From the NCBI RefSeq assembly GCF_009754915.1, contig NZ_WPIK01000004.1, forward strand, positions 62,001 through 126,000: a stretch of DNA of 64,000 nucleotides, read 5' to 3'. This DNA comes from Mucilaginibacter arboris (lineage in GTDB: Bacteria > Bacteroidota > Bacteroidia > Sphingobacteriales > Sphingobacteriaceae). Numbering within the stretch: position 1 is the stretch's first letter; every line of letters starts with the position of its first letter. This document shows, one piece after another, positions 17,406 to 26,358 of this stretch. The notes beneath the pieces were generated by a model. It did not search any database. It saw only the letters and a program-made list of their open reading frames with translations, and was not told the origin of the DNA. The position numbers were made by a program, and so were the translations under genes.

Positions 17406-18026
17406 CTATTTCCGGTTCATATGCGCTAACTGCTCTTTAGAAAGATCGAGCAAAGAAGTTATATCAAGGCGCGAAGGATCAGAATCCAGCACTTTCTGAA
17501 GATCAGCAATAGATGCACGGAAAGCATTTGCTGCCCGGTTTTTGTCGTAAAAGCCTGTGTTTTTTATCAGCTTAAACATGCCGTAATCTTTATAAGCAAT
17601 GCCTCTGTTCTGGTAATTTTTTAAGTCGGAAGGGTTTAAAGATGCCGCTTTTGTAAAGTCAAGGATAGACCCTAAAAAATACTTTTCTTTATCGGCAGCA
17701 GTAACTAAATTATCATTGGCCAAATGCCCTTTTGCACGGGCACGATAATAATAAGCCGTTGCATCGGCTGGTTTTACGGTAATTACTTTAGTGTAGGCAA
17801 TTATCGATTTTTTGTAGCTATCGCAATGATAGTAAGAGTAACCCAGCATCCATAAAGCATTGGCATTGGTAGAATCGATGATACATGCTTTTTCTAAAAT
17901 AGAAACTGCATTTTTAAAATCCCCATCCATTAGTGCTTTTTGGCCTAACTTTACGTATGAATTTTGCGCCTGAATCGTTTCAAAAGAAGAAAAAATCAGA
18001 AAACCTAAAATGAACCTGTATTTCAT
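17406..18026 (-). CDS. Exported tetratricopeptide-repeat protein
   Basis: From ATG 18026 the protein has 206 residues with a signal peptide (MKYRFILGFLIFSSF, cleavage near IQAQ). Three to four TPR units follow (for example AVSILEKACIIDSTNANALWMLGYSYY and SIIAYTKVITVKPADATAYYYRA), implying protein-protein contacts in the periplasm. The frame is open to 18110, but that extension lacks coding character and sits before the signal peptide. The partner is unknown. Confidence 0.75.
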   Translation of the reverse strand: MKYRFILGFLIFSSFETIQAQNSYVKLGQKALMDGDFKNAVSILEKACIIDSTNANALWMLGYSYYHCDSYKKSIIAYTKVITVKPADATAYYYRARAKGHLANDNLVTAADKEKYFLGSILDFTKAASLNPSDLKNYQNRGIAYKDYGMFKLIKNTGFYDKNRAANAFRASIADLQKVLDSDPSRLDITSLLDLSKEQLAHMNRK

Positions 18027-18123
18027 TAACCGACCGCTATTAGATCTAATAATAAGCAAACCCTTATTTTTTAAAAATATTGTATCTGTTTGTAATAAAT
18101 TTATTAACAAATGATTTTATGCT

Positions 18124-18137
18124 GATAAAAACAGCAT
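18124..18137 (-). repeat. R14-B copy at the end of the lpxR-like gene
   Basis: Exact GATAAAAACAGCAT (ATGCTGTTTTTATC on the minus strand), followed by AGCATAAAATCA. Its first base touches the stop codon of the LpxR-like gene. Confidence 0.75.
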
Positions 18138-19099
18138 TAATTAAAGCGGTATAAAAAAGTTGCCGTTCCCCATTGATGTACCAGTACCATTGTTTTTACT
18201 TCCCTGGTCCTAAAAATAGCGGCCAGATTAAATACCCATCGGCCAGCAGTTAAAGAACCGCCAATTTCCTGGCTAAAAACAAAAGGCAACACTTTTCCGG
18301 TTATTTCTGCCGGGTCTGAATGGGTGTCAAACAAACCTCCCTGTACCGTTGCATCATAAGCTGCATAATTTAAAGTTGGTTTTAGGTAGAAGAAAAGCTC
18401 TCGCCGATGTACTTCTTTTACCAACCTGTTTTTTGCAACTAAACCAGAAGTGCTTATGGAATGATAAAGCGGATTAAATTCTCCAAAACGTAGCATTAAC
18501 CCTGCCCCTGCACCGGTAAAAGTTGTGCCGAGGTTTGCATAAGTATTTCCGGTAAGATCAAACCAATTATACCGAAACAACAAATGGCCATAATCAGCAG
18601 CAAGGTTTACCCCCAAATTATTCCTGATCTGGTACTGCCAGCCTTCCGGTGCATAAAATCCTAATAATTTGTGTACAAGTTCCTGTGCCTGTCTTCCAAG
18701 CGCTGCCGGTCCGGTAACACCTACTTGCACACCTAATTTTAGTACACTCTCATTTTTAAAAAGATATTGTAAGGAACTACCGAGATACAAATAGCCGGCA
18801 AAAGGACGATCGACATAACGGGCAGCAGGAATAAAAGCAGACTGCGGATTAAACATTTTTTGTCCGGCCTCAAAACCTAACGTTTTTCCAAAAAGTTTGG
18901 CTTTGCCGGTATCAGTTTGCAATGCATGCCGAAAGTATAGAAACAAACCATTTGTATAATAACGGTCTGAACCCTGCGCCAAGTAAGAATCATTATCTGT
19001 TTGAAAACCAGCTTCATTCTGATAGTTTTTTTGCTGCGCCTGCGAAAAAAAGACCGATAAAAGAAGTATTGAAAATAGAATTAGAAATTTAGGTTTCAT
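18137..19099 (-). CDS. LpxR-like lipid A deacylase family (DUF2219) outer-membrane protein
   Basis: A 320-residue outer-membrane beta-barrel with a signal peptide (cleavage near SQAQQ). The N-terminal segment TDNDSYLAQGSDRYYTNGLFLYF holds the conserved Asn/Asp and the D-R-YYTNG motif of LpxR, the 3'-O-deacylase that trims lipid A at the cell surface. The final strand ends in FLYRFN, with the terminal aromatic typical of barrels, although the last residue is Asn. Enzymatic activity is inference. A one-mismatch R14-A word is at 18409-18422 and an exact one at 19056-19069, inside the signal peptide coding region. Confidence 0.8.
   Translation of the reverse strand: MKPKFLILFSILLLSVFFSQAQQKNYQNEAGFQTDNDSYLAQGSDRYYTNGLFLYFRHALQTDTGKAKLFGKTLGFEAGQKMFNPQSAFIPAARYVDRPFAGYLYLGSSLQYLFKNESVLKLGVQVGVTGPAALGRQAQELVHKLLGFYAPEGWQYQIRNNLGVNLAADYGHLLFRYNWFDLTGNTYANLGTTFTGAGAGLMLRFGEFNPLYHSISTSGLVAKNRLVKEVHRRELFFYLKPTLNYAAYDATVQGGLFDTHSDPAEITGKVLPFVFSQEIGGSLTAGRWVFNLAAIFRTREVKTMVLVHQWGTATFLYRFN
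19056..19069 (-). repeat. R14-A copy inside lpxR-like signal peptide
   Basis: Exact GATAAAAGAAGTAT, read on the minus strand as codons for the hydrophobic core of the signal peptide (SILLLSVFF), followed by GGTCTTTTTTTC. Confidence 0.65.
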
Positions 19100-19126
19100 C
19101 AGATATAAAAAGCCCTAAACTAAAAA

Positions 19127-19151
19127 AAGCCGGAGATAATTTCTCCGGCTT
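19127..19151 (-). terminator. Intrinsic terminator after the 19161-19694 gene
   Basis: Ten-base stem AAGCCGGAGA / TCTCCGGCTT with a five-base loop, and a run of A at 19122-19128 on the plus strand that becomes the U-tract on the leftward transcript. It ends the gene stopping at 19161. Confidence 0.85.
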
Positions 19152-19160
19152 CTTAAATTA

Positions 19161-19694
19161 TTATTTATGCTTTCCAGAGAATGTATAACCTAAACTGAAA
19201 TTAGGAAAATAAGGAATGAAAAAACCATTACCAAAAATTGGTGAAAAACCAGCACGAAGAGCAAAACCACTATTGATAGGTTGGAGGCGGTAGGAAAAAC
19301 TCATTGTACCAATAATTTCACTACCAGTGACATCACTATTATCGCTTTTGAAAAAATCATCACCAGAAAGCTTTGCAGATAGATAAGTTGCACCTAAACC
19401 AACTTCAAAAAAATTCCTTCCTTTTCCTAACAAGTAATTTAAACCTATAGGAATAGTTGTTAAGTTATTTCCATCAACTGCAAAGTACCCAATTCCTACA
19501 CGGCCACCAATCCCATCTCTTTTATTACTAAACCGTGTATCATAATTAGCGCTAAATAAAAGGCCTTGTCCGTACAATTCAACAAAAACATTTTGGGCAC
19601 GGCCAGTACCAGAATCAAAAGTTTGCTGGGCTCGTACCTGAGAAGAAATAAAAAGTACAGCCAGTAGCATTAAAACAACGTAAATTTTTTTCAT
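19161..19694 (-). CDS. Hypothetical outer-membrane beta-barrel protein
   Basis: A 177-residue protein with a clear signal peptide (MKKIYVVLMLLAVLFISS, cleavage after VRAQ). The mature part reads as about eight amphipathic strands (for example VFVELYGQGLLFSANYDTRF, IPIGLNYLLG, FFEVGLGATYLSA) and ends near FPNFSLGYTF, consistent with a small porin-like barrel. No specific family recognised. It is flanked by terminators on both sides, so it appears to be a single-gene transcript. Confidence 0.7.
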   Translation of the reverse strand: MKKIYVVLMLLAVLFISSQVRAQQTFDSGTGRAQNVFVELYGQGLLFSANYDTRFSNKRDGIGGRVGIGYFAVDGNNLTTIPIGLNYLLGKGRNFFEVGLGATYLSAKLSGDDFFKSDNSDVTGSEIIGTMSFSYRLQPINSGFALRAGFSPIFGNGFFIPYFPNFSLGYTFSGKHK

Positions 19695-19738
19695 AGGTTT
19701 TTAATTGTGAAAGTAGCGGAATTTTTACAAATAAAAAA

Positions 19739-19759
19739 GGTGCTTAATAAATAAGCACC
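19739..19759 (-). terminator. Intrinsic terminator after lon
   Basis: Stem GGTGCTTA / TAAGCACC with a five-base loop, followed leftward by a U-tract (AAAAAA at 19733-19738 on the plus strand). It lies 24 bases beyond the lon stop. Confidence 0.85.
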
Positions 19760-19782
19760 CTGTTACAAGATTAATTCATTTT

Positions 19783-22257
19783 TTAATTCAACACAGCTTT
19801 TACTTCTTCCTTAACCGTTAAATCTAAAGGGTTTTCTACCTTTTCAGGAGTCAAAGCCAGGTTGATAACTTCCCTCATTTCTGCTACATAATGAAATTTC
19901 ATATCGGTAATGTAGGATTCCTTGATCTCCAGAATGTCTTTTTGATTGGACTTTGAAAGGATGATTTCCTTGATATTTGCCCTTTTTGCAGCTAATATTT
20001 TCTCTTTGATCCCGCCAACCGGCAATACTTTTCCACGAAGCGTAATTTCCCCTGTCATCGCTAAATGCTCTTTCACTTTACGTTGTGTAAACGCTGAGAC
20101 TAAGGCGGTCAGCATCGTTATCCCTGCTGATGGCCCATCTTTTGGCGTTGCACCTGCCGGGACGTGGACATGCACATCCCATTGGTCAAACAACCGGTAA
20201 TCAATATTAAATAAAGAAGCATGTGCCCGCAAGTAAGCCAAAGCAATGGTAACAGATTCTTTCATCACATCGCCTAAACTTCCGGTTAACGTTAACCTTC
20301 CTTTTCCCGGACTTAAACTGGCTTCTATAAATAATATATCGCCGCCAACCTGTGTCCAAGCTAAACCAGTTACAACACCTGCAACATTATTATTTTCATA
20401 ACTGTCTTTATCAAACAATGGCGCTCCCAAAATTTTTTCAACGTCTTCTTTGTTGATTGCTGCCGAATATTCTTCTTCCATCGCAATGCTTTTTGCTATG
20501 CCACGTACCAGGGAACCTATTTTCTTTTCGAGGTTACGGACTCCGGATTCACGCGTATAATCTTCCACTACTTTTTCAAGCACATTATTTTTGATGCTTA
20601 CATCTTTCGGTTTTAAACCATGGGCTTCGCGCTGTTTAGGTAGTAAATGCTGACGGGCAATTTCTACTTTCTCTTCTATGGTGTAGCCATTTACTTCGAT
20701 AATTTCCATCCGGTCTAACAATGCTGGCTGAATGGTACTTAAAGAGTTGGCGGTAGCGATGAACATCACATTAGAAAGATCGTAATCCATCTCAACATAA
20801 TGATCGTAAAAGTTACTGTTTTGTTCCGGGTCAAGCACTTCCAGTAAAGCTGAAGAAGGATCTCCGCGGAAATCATTTCCAACCTTATCAATCTCATCTA
20901 AAATAAAAACCGGATTAGAGGCACCTGCTTTTTTTATCGATTGAATTATCCGGCCAGGCATGGCACCAATATAAGTTTTGCGGTGGCCGCGAATTTCTGC
21001 TTCGTCCCTAATCCCGCCTAAAGCCATCCGAACATACTTACGGCCTAAAGCACGTGCAATAGATTTTCCAAGTGAAGTTTTACCAACTCCCGGAGGGCCA
21101 ACCAGACATAAAATCGGCGCTTTCATGTTGTGCTTTAATTTAAGCACAGCCAGATATTCGATAATACGCTGCTTCACTTTATCTAACCCGAAATGGTCTT
21201 TATCAAGCACTTTTTGTGCCCGTTTTAAATCAAAGTTATCTTTGGTAAATTCGTTCCATGGCAACTCAGTCAATAGTTCCAGGTAATTGATTTGAACGGA
21301 ATAATCGGCAGCTGCAGGGTTAATGCGCACTAATTTCTCTAATTCTTTATTGAAATGATCTGCTATTTCTTTTGACCACTTTTTATTCTTGCCTTTGGCA
21401 CGCAGGTTATCTACCTCCATGTCTGGCGAGTTGCCGCCCAATTCTTCCTGAATGGTTTTTAACTGCTGGTTTAAAAAATAATCGCGCTGTTGCTTATCCA
21501 AATCAACGCGAACTTTAGATTGGATCTGGTTTTTCAACTCCAGCATCTGCAAATCAACTGTTAAATGTTCCAGCACCATTCGTGCCCGGTCGTTCAGATT
21601 TGCTACCTCCAGCATGTGTTGCTTTGCCGTCATCGGCGCATTCATGTTAGAAGATATAAAATTGATTAAAAAAGAAGTGCTTTCAATATTTTTGATAGCA
21701 ATACTGGCTTCTGTAGGAATATTAGGAGAAAGATGGATAATGTTCATCGCCATATCTTTGATAGACGAAACCATCGCTTTAAACTCTTTATCCTCTTTTG
21801 CTTTTATCTCTTTAAAAGGCTCAATGCTAGCCTTAATGTACGGTTCTGTTTGTACCTGTTCTTTTAAAGTAAAACGCTTTTTACCCTGGATAATAACCGT
21901 AGTGTTACCATCGGGCATTTGCAGCACTTTAATAATTAAAGCCATCGTACCAACCTGGTTCAACTGGTCGTAGTTAGGGTCTTCTATGCTAGTATCTTTT
22001 TGCGCAACTACACCAATAATTTTATTTCCTTTATTGGCGTCTTTAATTAGTTTAATAGATTTATCGCGGCCAACAGTAATCGGAATAACTACACCGGGGA
22101 ACAAAACGGTATTACGGAGCGGTAATATTGGCAGCACTTCTGGAATTAGTTCATTATTCATTTCTTCCTCATCCTCTGATGACATCAAAGGAAAAAACTC
22201 TGATTCTTCATTTATGATCGGCAATGCATTATTAAAATCGAATGGGTCAAAACTCAT
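19783..22257 (-). CDS. lon: ATP-dependent protease La
   Basis: Degrades misfolded and regulatory proteins in the cytoplasm as a hexamer. An N-terminal substrate-binding LAN domain (about 40-240) precedes the AAA+ module with Walker A GPPGVGKTS near residue 390 and Walker B VFILDEIDKVG, then a C-terminal serine protease domain with the catalytic serine in PKDGPSAG. Length 824 residues is usual for Bacteroidota Lon. It is transcribed alone, ending in a strong hairpin at 19739-19759. No CIRCE or heat-shock operator was recognised in the 285-base upstream gap. Confidence 0.96.
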   Translation of the reverse strand: MSFDPFDFNNALPIINEESEFFPLMSSEDEEEMNNELIPEVLPILPLRNTVLFPGVVIPITVGRDKSIKLIKDANKGNKIIGVVAQKDTSIEDPNYDQLNQVGTMALIIKVLQMPDGNTTVIIQGKKRFTLKEQVQTEPYIKASIEPFKEIKAKEDKEFKAMVSSIKDMAMNIIHLSPNIPTEASIAIKNIESTSFLINFISSNMNAPMTAKQHMLEVANLNDRARMVLEHLTVDLQMLELKNQIQSKVRVDLDKQQRDYFLNQQLKTIQEELGGNSPDMEVDNLRAKGKNKKWSKEIADHFNKELEKLVRINPAAADYSVQINYLELLTELPWNEFTKDNFDLKRAQKVLDKDHFGLDKVKQRIIEYLAVLKLKHNMKAPILCLVGPPGVGKTSLGKSIARALGRKYVRMALGGIRDEAEIRGHRKTYIGAMPGRIIQSIKKAGASNPVFILDEIDKVGNDFRGDPSSALLEVLDPEQNSNFYDHYVEMDYDLSNVMFIATANSLSTIQPALLDRMEIIEVNGYTIEEKVEIARQHLLPKQREAHGLKPKDVSIKNNVLEKVVEDYTRESGVRNLEKKIGSLVRGIAKSIAMEEEYSAAINKEDVEKILGAPLFDKDSYENNNVAGVVTGLAWTQVGGDILFIEASLSPGKGRLTLTGSLGDVMKESVTIALAYLRAHASLFNIDYRLFDQWDVHVHVPAGATPKDGPSAGITMLTALVSAFTQRKVKEHLAMTGEITLRGKVLPVGGIKEKILAAKRANIKEIILSKSNQKDILEIKESYITDMKFHYVAEMREVINLALTPEKVENPLDLTVKEEVKAVLN

Positions 22258-22472
22258 TTAAAACCTTATTTAAACGCCAAACTGGCAGTAATATTAATTA
22301 TTGAATAAAAAACTGTGTAATATATTCATAGTTCAAGACCTATGCCAAGCTGTTGTTTTAGGACTGGAAATTATTGATTTAGTTTGAAAGGAAAACTTGT
22401 CCTTATCCTGCCGGCATAAATTTTATTGCCCCAAGTTTCAAGCTAAAGTAAGGCATTGCTACTTTAAAAAAA

Positions 22473-22492
22473 CATGCTGTAAAAGAAGCATG
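22473..22492. repeat. Hybrid R14 hairpin upstream of cmk
   Basis: CATGCT and AGCATG close a six-base stem around GTAAAAGA. Read one way it starts like form B (ATGCTGT); read the other it is form A with one mismatch (ATGCTTCTTTTACA). It sits in the gap between the divergent lon and cmk genes, which otherwise shows only A/T-rich sequence and the cmk promoter box. Confidence 0.6.
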
Positions 22493-22526
22493 AACAGTTT
22501 GGTGTTTACATTTTAAACGATTCCTG

Positions 22527-22534
22527 TATCTTTG
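22527..22534 (+). promoter_or_regulatory. TAnnTTTG -7 box before cmk
   Basis: TATCTTTG ends eight bases before the cmk ATG at 22543, predicting a leader of only a few bases. Confidence 0.5.
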
Positions 22535-22542
22535 CCGACTAA

Positions 22543-23226
22543 ATGAACAAGAACTTTGTAATAGCCATTGATGGGTATTCTTCATGCGGAAAAAGCACAT
22601 TAGCTAAGGCTTTAGCAAAGAAACTTAATTTTATTTATGTTGACAGTGGTTCGATGTACCGCGCTGTAACTTTATATTTTCTTCGGAACCATGTTGATAT
22701 TCATGATCCTAAGCAGGTTGAAGAAGCACTGAAAAACATTCATCTTAACTTTAATTCCCGCGATTACGAAACGCATATCATTTTAAATAATGAGGAAGTT
22801 TCGGACGAGATCAGGCAGATGCCGGTTTCAAAAAATGTGAGTGCAGTTTCGGCCATCCGCCAGGTAAGGCATGAAATGGTGAAACAGCAGCAGCGTATGG
22901 GAAAATCTAAAAACATTGTAATGGATGGCCGCGATATCGGTACAGCCGTTTTTAAAAATGCCCAGTTAAAATTATTTATGACTGCCGATCCGAAAATTCG
23001 TGCAGAACGCCGTTACAAAGAACTGAAAGAAAAAGGGGAAGAAATTACACTGCATGAGGTTTTTGATAATATTGCAGACCGTGATTTCCAGGATACTACC
23101 CGTGAAGAAAGTCCGTTAGTGCGTGCCGAGGATGCCGTAATTTTAGATAACACGAACTTATCGCCAGAACAACAGCTTAATTTTGCTTTGGAAAAAGTAA
23201 ATGCGTTAATAAACATAAAAGCTTAG
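22543..23226 (+). CDS. cmk: Cytidylate kinase
   Basis: Phosphorylates CMP and dCMP with ATP in the cytoplasm. The P-loop GYSSCGKST is at residues 11-19; YVDSGSMYRAVT and MDGRDIGTAVF are typical of bacterial CMP kinases, and the arginine-rich RERRYKEL-type lid is present (RAERRYKEL). Length 227 residues is standard. A dCMP deaminase lies convergently downstream, so two steps of cytidine nucleotide metabolism are side by side, separated by an inverted R14 pair. Confidence 0.96.
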   Translation: MNKNFVIAIDGYSSCGKSTLAKALAKKLNFIYVDSGSMYRAVTLYFLRNHVDIHDPKQVEEALKNIHLNFNSRDYETHIILNNEEVSDEIRQMPVSKNVSAVSAIRQVRHEMVKQQQRMGKSKNIVMDGRDIGTAVFKNAQLKLFMTADPKIRAERRYKELKEKGEEITLHEVFDNIADRDFQDTTREESPLVRAEDAVILDNTNLSPEQQLNFALEKVNALINIKA

Positions 23227-23267
23227 AATTTTTTAAATTTCTTCAGACGATCTATCACCTATTGCGC

Positions 23268-23336
23268 ATACTTCTTTTATCATCTAAAAATAAAGTAATT
23301 GTAGCAGTCAAAATTTTAGGGTGATAAAAGAAGCAT
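23268..23336. repeat. Inverted pair of R14-A copies between cmk and dCMP deaminase
   Basis: ATACTTCTTTTATC at 23268-23281 faces GATAAAAGAAGCAT at 23323-23336. The flanks inward are ATCTAAAAATAA and, on the other strand, ACCCTAAAATTT. The 69-base element lies in the 169-base gap between convergent genes, so it could serve as a bidirectional terminator. Confidence 0.8.
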
Positions 23337-23395
23337 CAATCAATTCTGATACAATAGGACTGTTTTTTGGAAATAGAAATTTAAACAGTTTCTAA

Positions 23396-23857
23396 CTATT
23401 CCAACAGATTATATTGTGAAGTAGGCACGCCAAATTTATTTAAAAAATTTACGCCTTCATCTGCAGCTAAACCTTTGTAAGCTGCGTAAGATTTTAAATA
23501 AAATACTGCCGTTATTCCTGCGGAAAATATCAAACGTGCACAAGCCAAACAAGGCGAAAGGGTAACATACAAGGTTGCGCCTTCCAATTTTGCACCATTT
23601 TTTACTGCATATAAAATAGCATTCTGCTCAGCATGTAAAGCTAAGGAGCAGCTTCCCCTTGCATCGCGTTCGCAGCCTTGTTCCGGCCATTCTTCATCGC
23701 AATTATGTGTTCCGGCAGGTGGCCCATTATAACCAATTGAAATAATACGTGTATCTTTTGTAAGTACCGCTCCAACCTGTGCTTTTACGCAATGCGAGCG
23801 AAAAGCGAGGTCAGCAGCCAGGTGCATAAAAATAGTATCGAAGCTTTTTTTAGGCAT
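23396..23857 (-). CDS. Deoxycytidylate (dCMP) deaminase
   Basis: A 153-residue zinc enzyme of the cytidine deaminase superfamily that converts dCMP to dUMP, feeding dTMP synthesis. Zinc ligand and catalytic residues are His75-Ala-Glu77 and Cys103/Cys106 (SPCLACA). The C-xxx-H/C insert near residue 53 (NCDEEWPEQGCERD) is the second zinc site seen in dCMP deaminases and ComEB. It lies six bases upstream of... that is, its stop faces cmk, and the sugar-transporter gene ends six bases before its start, so the two leftward genes are probably one transcript. Confidence 0.92.
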   Translation of the reverse strand: MPKKSFDTIFMHLAADLAFRSHCVKAQVGAVLTKDTRIISIGYNGPPAGTHNCDEEWPEQGCERDARGSCSLALHAEQNAILYAVKNGAKLEGATLYVTLSPCLACARLIFSAGITAVFYLKSYAAYKGLAADEGVNFLNKFGVPTSQYNLLE

Positions 23858-23862
23858 AAAAA

Positions 23863-25470
23863 TTAGTATCCGCCTCCTGCTTCAACCTGGTTCATATCAA
23901 TTCCCTGTTTTTTCAGTTCTGTTCCTACCCTCACCGCAAAGAAAGTGATGTAAGCAAAACAAATAACCGGAACGATATAAGAAATATGGATCCCTGCTGT
24001 ATCTGCCAGTATTCCCTGTACCGGCGGAATAATCGATCCGCCTAAAATCATCATGATTAAAAATGCAGAACCCTGACTGGTGTATTTCCCTAAACCAGCA
24101 ACCGCAAGCGAAAATATACTTGGCCACATAATGGAGCAGCATAAGCCTCCGCTTAAAAAAGCATAAATTGCTATTTGTCCGGTTGACAATAAACCAACAA
24201 TCATGGCAAACATGCCTAATAACCCAAAAATCATGAGTATGCGGGTTGGCTTTTCCTGACCCATAAAAAAAGCAACAATCAACACTACTACACAAATTGA
24301 GTACAGGTAAAGATTGCTAACATCAGTACCTGTAAAATGATTAAATAACAAAATGACCCCAAAAGCAATAAATGGAACAACAATAGTTAGAATATTTTTT
24401 GTTGATTTAGACAAACTAAAAGCACTGATGGCGCCCGTCCATCGCCCAATCATCAAGCTTCCCCAGTATAAAGAAATGTAAGGTTTGATACCGGAATCTG
24501 CATAACCACCAAAAGCAGGTAGTTTTAACAAAGCGCCCATATTACTTTGGGTAGTTACTTCAACCCCAACATAAGTAAAAATAGCAAGCATACCTAAAAC
24601 CAATTGTGGGTATTGCATGGCGCCCCAGCTATCGGGATTTTTTTTAGGCGTTATCAGTACATAAATCAGCGATAAAAGGATGATGGCCAAAGCTGTATAA
24701 ATAAAATAAGCATTGCTTAAACCGGTTAATTTTTCAAGGGGGTTTGCAATCAGGACCATCAGAAAACCTAAAGTAATAAATACAAGCGGTGGGTTAGAAC
24801 TTGTGCTGGCCTCTACATTTTCTGTGCTGTTAATTTCGGGCAACTTAGAAAATTTATAAAAAAGGGCTACCGCCAAAAACAAAGCTGCCAATATAAAATA
24901 CAGGTTATTTACGGATGTAATGCTTACATTACTTTGATCGCTGCTTTTTGAAGAACCAAAAAGCACAATGCTCACCACAATTGGCCCTAATAAACCACCA
25001 AAGTTATTAACACCTCCTGCAAAATTTAAACGGGACGAACCACTTTCCGGCGGACCTAAAGCTACCACAAACGGATTGGCGGCAGTTTGCTGTAAAGAAA
25101 AACCAACAGCAACAATAAAAAAAGCACTTAAAATAAAAGCAAAATGGCCATTATTAACAGCGGGAACCATAGCAAGCGCGCCCGCAGTAGAAATGAGCAA
25201 ACCGTAAACAATGCCGTTTTTATAACCTATTTTATTAAGGAGATCGACTTTTGTTAGCTGCGAAACGAAATACAAAATAAGCGAACCGATAAAATAACCA
25301 CCGTAAAAGGTAAAATCAATCAATTGCGATTCAAATTGTGTGAGATGAAAATGAGTTTTACAAAAAGGGATAAAAACACCATTGGATGCAGCCAGAAAAC
25401 CCCAGAAAAAGAAAACGGTAATTAAGGAGTATAAAGCAGAAGCATAGCTTTTTGTTGTTGATTGGGCCAT
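23863..25470 (-). CDS. Sugar MFS transporter (FucP-like)
   Basis: A 535-residue inner-membrane major facilitator with at least twelve hydrophobic helices, resembling the fucose/glucose-galactose:H+ symporters (FucP family). [18 protein letters not shown]-type opening and the segment [19 protein letters not shown] near residue 125 match that family (Asn and Gln residues conserved). It is about 100 residues longer than E. coli FucP, the extra length lying in the middle, as in other Bacteroidota members. Substrate unknown; glucose, galactose, fucose or N-acetylglucosamine are possible. Confidence 0.85.
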   Translation of the reverse strand: MAQSTTKSYASALYSLITVFFFWGFLAASNGVFIPFCKTHFHLTQFESQLIDFTFYGGYFIGSLILYFVSQLTKVDLLNKIGYKNGIVYGLLISTAGALAMVPAVNNGHFAFILSAFFIVAVGFSLQQTAANPFVVALGPPESGSSRLNFAGGVNNFGGLLGPIVVSIVLFGSSKSSDQSNVSITSVNNLYFILAALFLAVALFYKFSKLPEINSTENVEASTSSNPPLVFITLGFLMVLIANPLEKLTGLSNAYFIYTALAIILLSLIYVLITPKKNPDSWGAMQYPQLVLGMLAIFTYVGVEVTTQSNMGALLKLPAFGGYADSGIKPYISLYWGSLMIGRWTGAISAFSLSKSTKNILTIVVPFIAFGVILLFNHFTGTDVSNLYLYSICVVVLIVAFFMGQEKPTRILMIFGLLGMFAMIVGLLSTGQIAIYAFLSGGLCCSIMWPSIFSLAVAGLGKYTSQGSAFLIMMILGGSIIPPVQGILADTAGIHISYIVPVICFAYITFFAVRVGTELKKQGIDMNQVEAGGGY

Positions 25471-25644
25471 TGGTTTGATTGATTGTATTTAGCAGAAAAT
25501 ATATTATCATGCGAACATAAAAGTAATTTATAAATTTATCAGCACCATTTATACTTATTGCTGTTACAACCTGTATTTATTGGCTGTTAAAACAATAAAA
25601 TTGCATATTCGCATCTGTCTATTATAAATATTTAAGCCGAATTA

Positions 25645-26292
25645 ATGATTGAAGCTATCATTTCCGGTATCGGAATAGGTATTGTATTAACCTTTATTAC
25701 CGGGCCTGTTTTTTTTGCGCTTATTAAAACAAGTATTGAAAAAGGTTTTCATGCGGGCGTTTCTTTAGCGCTGGGCGTGGTTTCAAGCGATGTGGTATTT
25801 GTAGGGGCAATTATATTTGGCTCTCAACTGTTTGAAATACCACCGCGTGTTAAAGTGTGGCTGGGTATTGCCGGCAGTATTATTTTGCTTGGTATTGGTA
25901 TTTATTACCTGCTAAAAAAAGCAGATGTAGATTATGATACCCATACACCGGCAAGGGTTAACCGTGCAGGTTATTTTTTTAAAGGATTTGCCATGTGTAT
26001 TTTTAATCCAACCATGTTGTTTCATTGGATTACTGTTATCGGAACAGCAAGTACCGTATATCATGCAGGTATTCCACATCGGCAGCTTAAAATTTCTATT
26101 ATGTTTGTAACTATCCTGATTGTGCAATTTGGGATGGATACTACAAAAGCTTTTTATGCCAATAAACTGCGTGACCGTATTTCAGTAAAATTAGTCCACC
26201 GGCTTAATTATGTTGCAGGTATCGCCCTAATTATTGCAGCTTTTATTATTCTCGACAGGCTGGTAACTCATTTTGTATTTCCAGCCTATTAA
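25645..26292 (+). CDS. LysE family amino-acid exporter
   Basis: A 215-residue inner-membrane protein with six hydrophobic helices. The opening GIGIGIVLTFITGPVFFALIKTSIEKG carries the family G-x-G-P-x-x-x signature of LysE/RhtB exporters. It probably exports an amino acid or related solute; substrate not predictable. It stands alone, divergent from the sugar transporter across a 174-base A/T-rich gap in which I found no definite element, and convergent with purF. Confidence 0.85.
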   Translation: MIEAIISGIGIGIVLTFITGPVFFALIKTSIEKGFHAGVSLALGVVSSDVVFVGAIIFGSQLFEIPPRVKVWLGIAGSIILLGIGIYYLLKKADVDYDTHTPARVNRAGYFFKGFAMCIFNPTMLFHWITVIGTASTVYHAGIPHRQLKISIMFVTILIVQFGMDTTKAFYANKLRDRISVKLVHRLNYVAGIALIIAAFIILDRLVTHFVFPAY

Positions 26293-26322
26293 ATTTCAAA
26301 AAAATATGTTGATTTTTTGCCT

Positions 26323-26336
26323 GATAAAAACAGCAT
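26323..26336 (-). repeat. R14-B copy between lysE-like gene and purF
   Basis: Exact GATAAAAACAGCAT (ATGCTGTTTTTATC on the minus strand), followed by AGGCAAAAAATC. It lies in the 66-base gap between the convergent genes. Confidence 0.75.
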
Positions 26337-26358
26337 TACCCTTATCAGCAAAACACAA

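Noticed and set aside
25471-25644. Regulatory element in the sugar transporter / LysE divergent gap
   Set aside because: Only A/T-rich sequence with a near-consensus box (TACTTTTA); no palindrome or riboswitch pattern strong enough to report.
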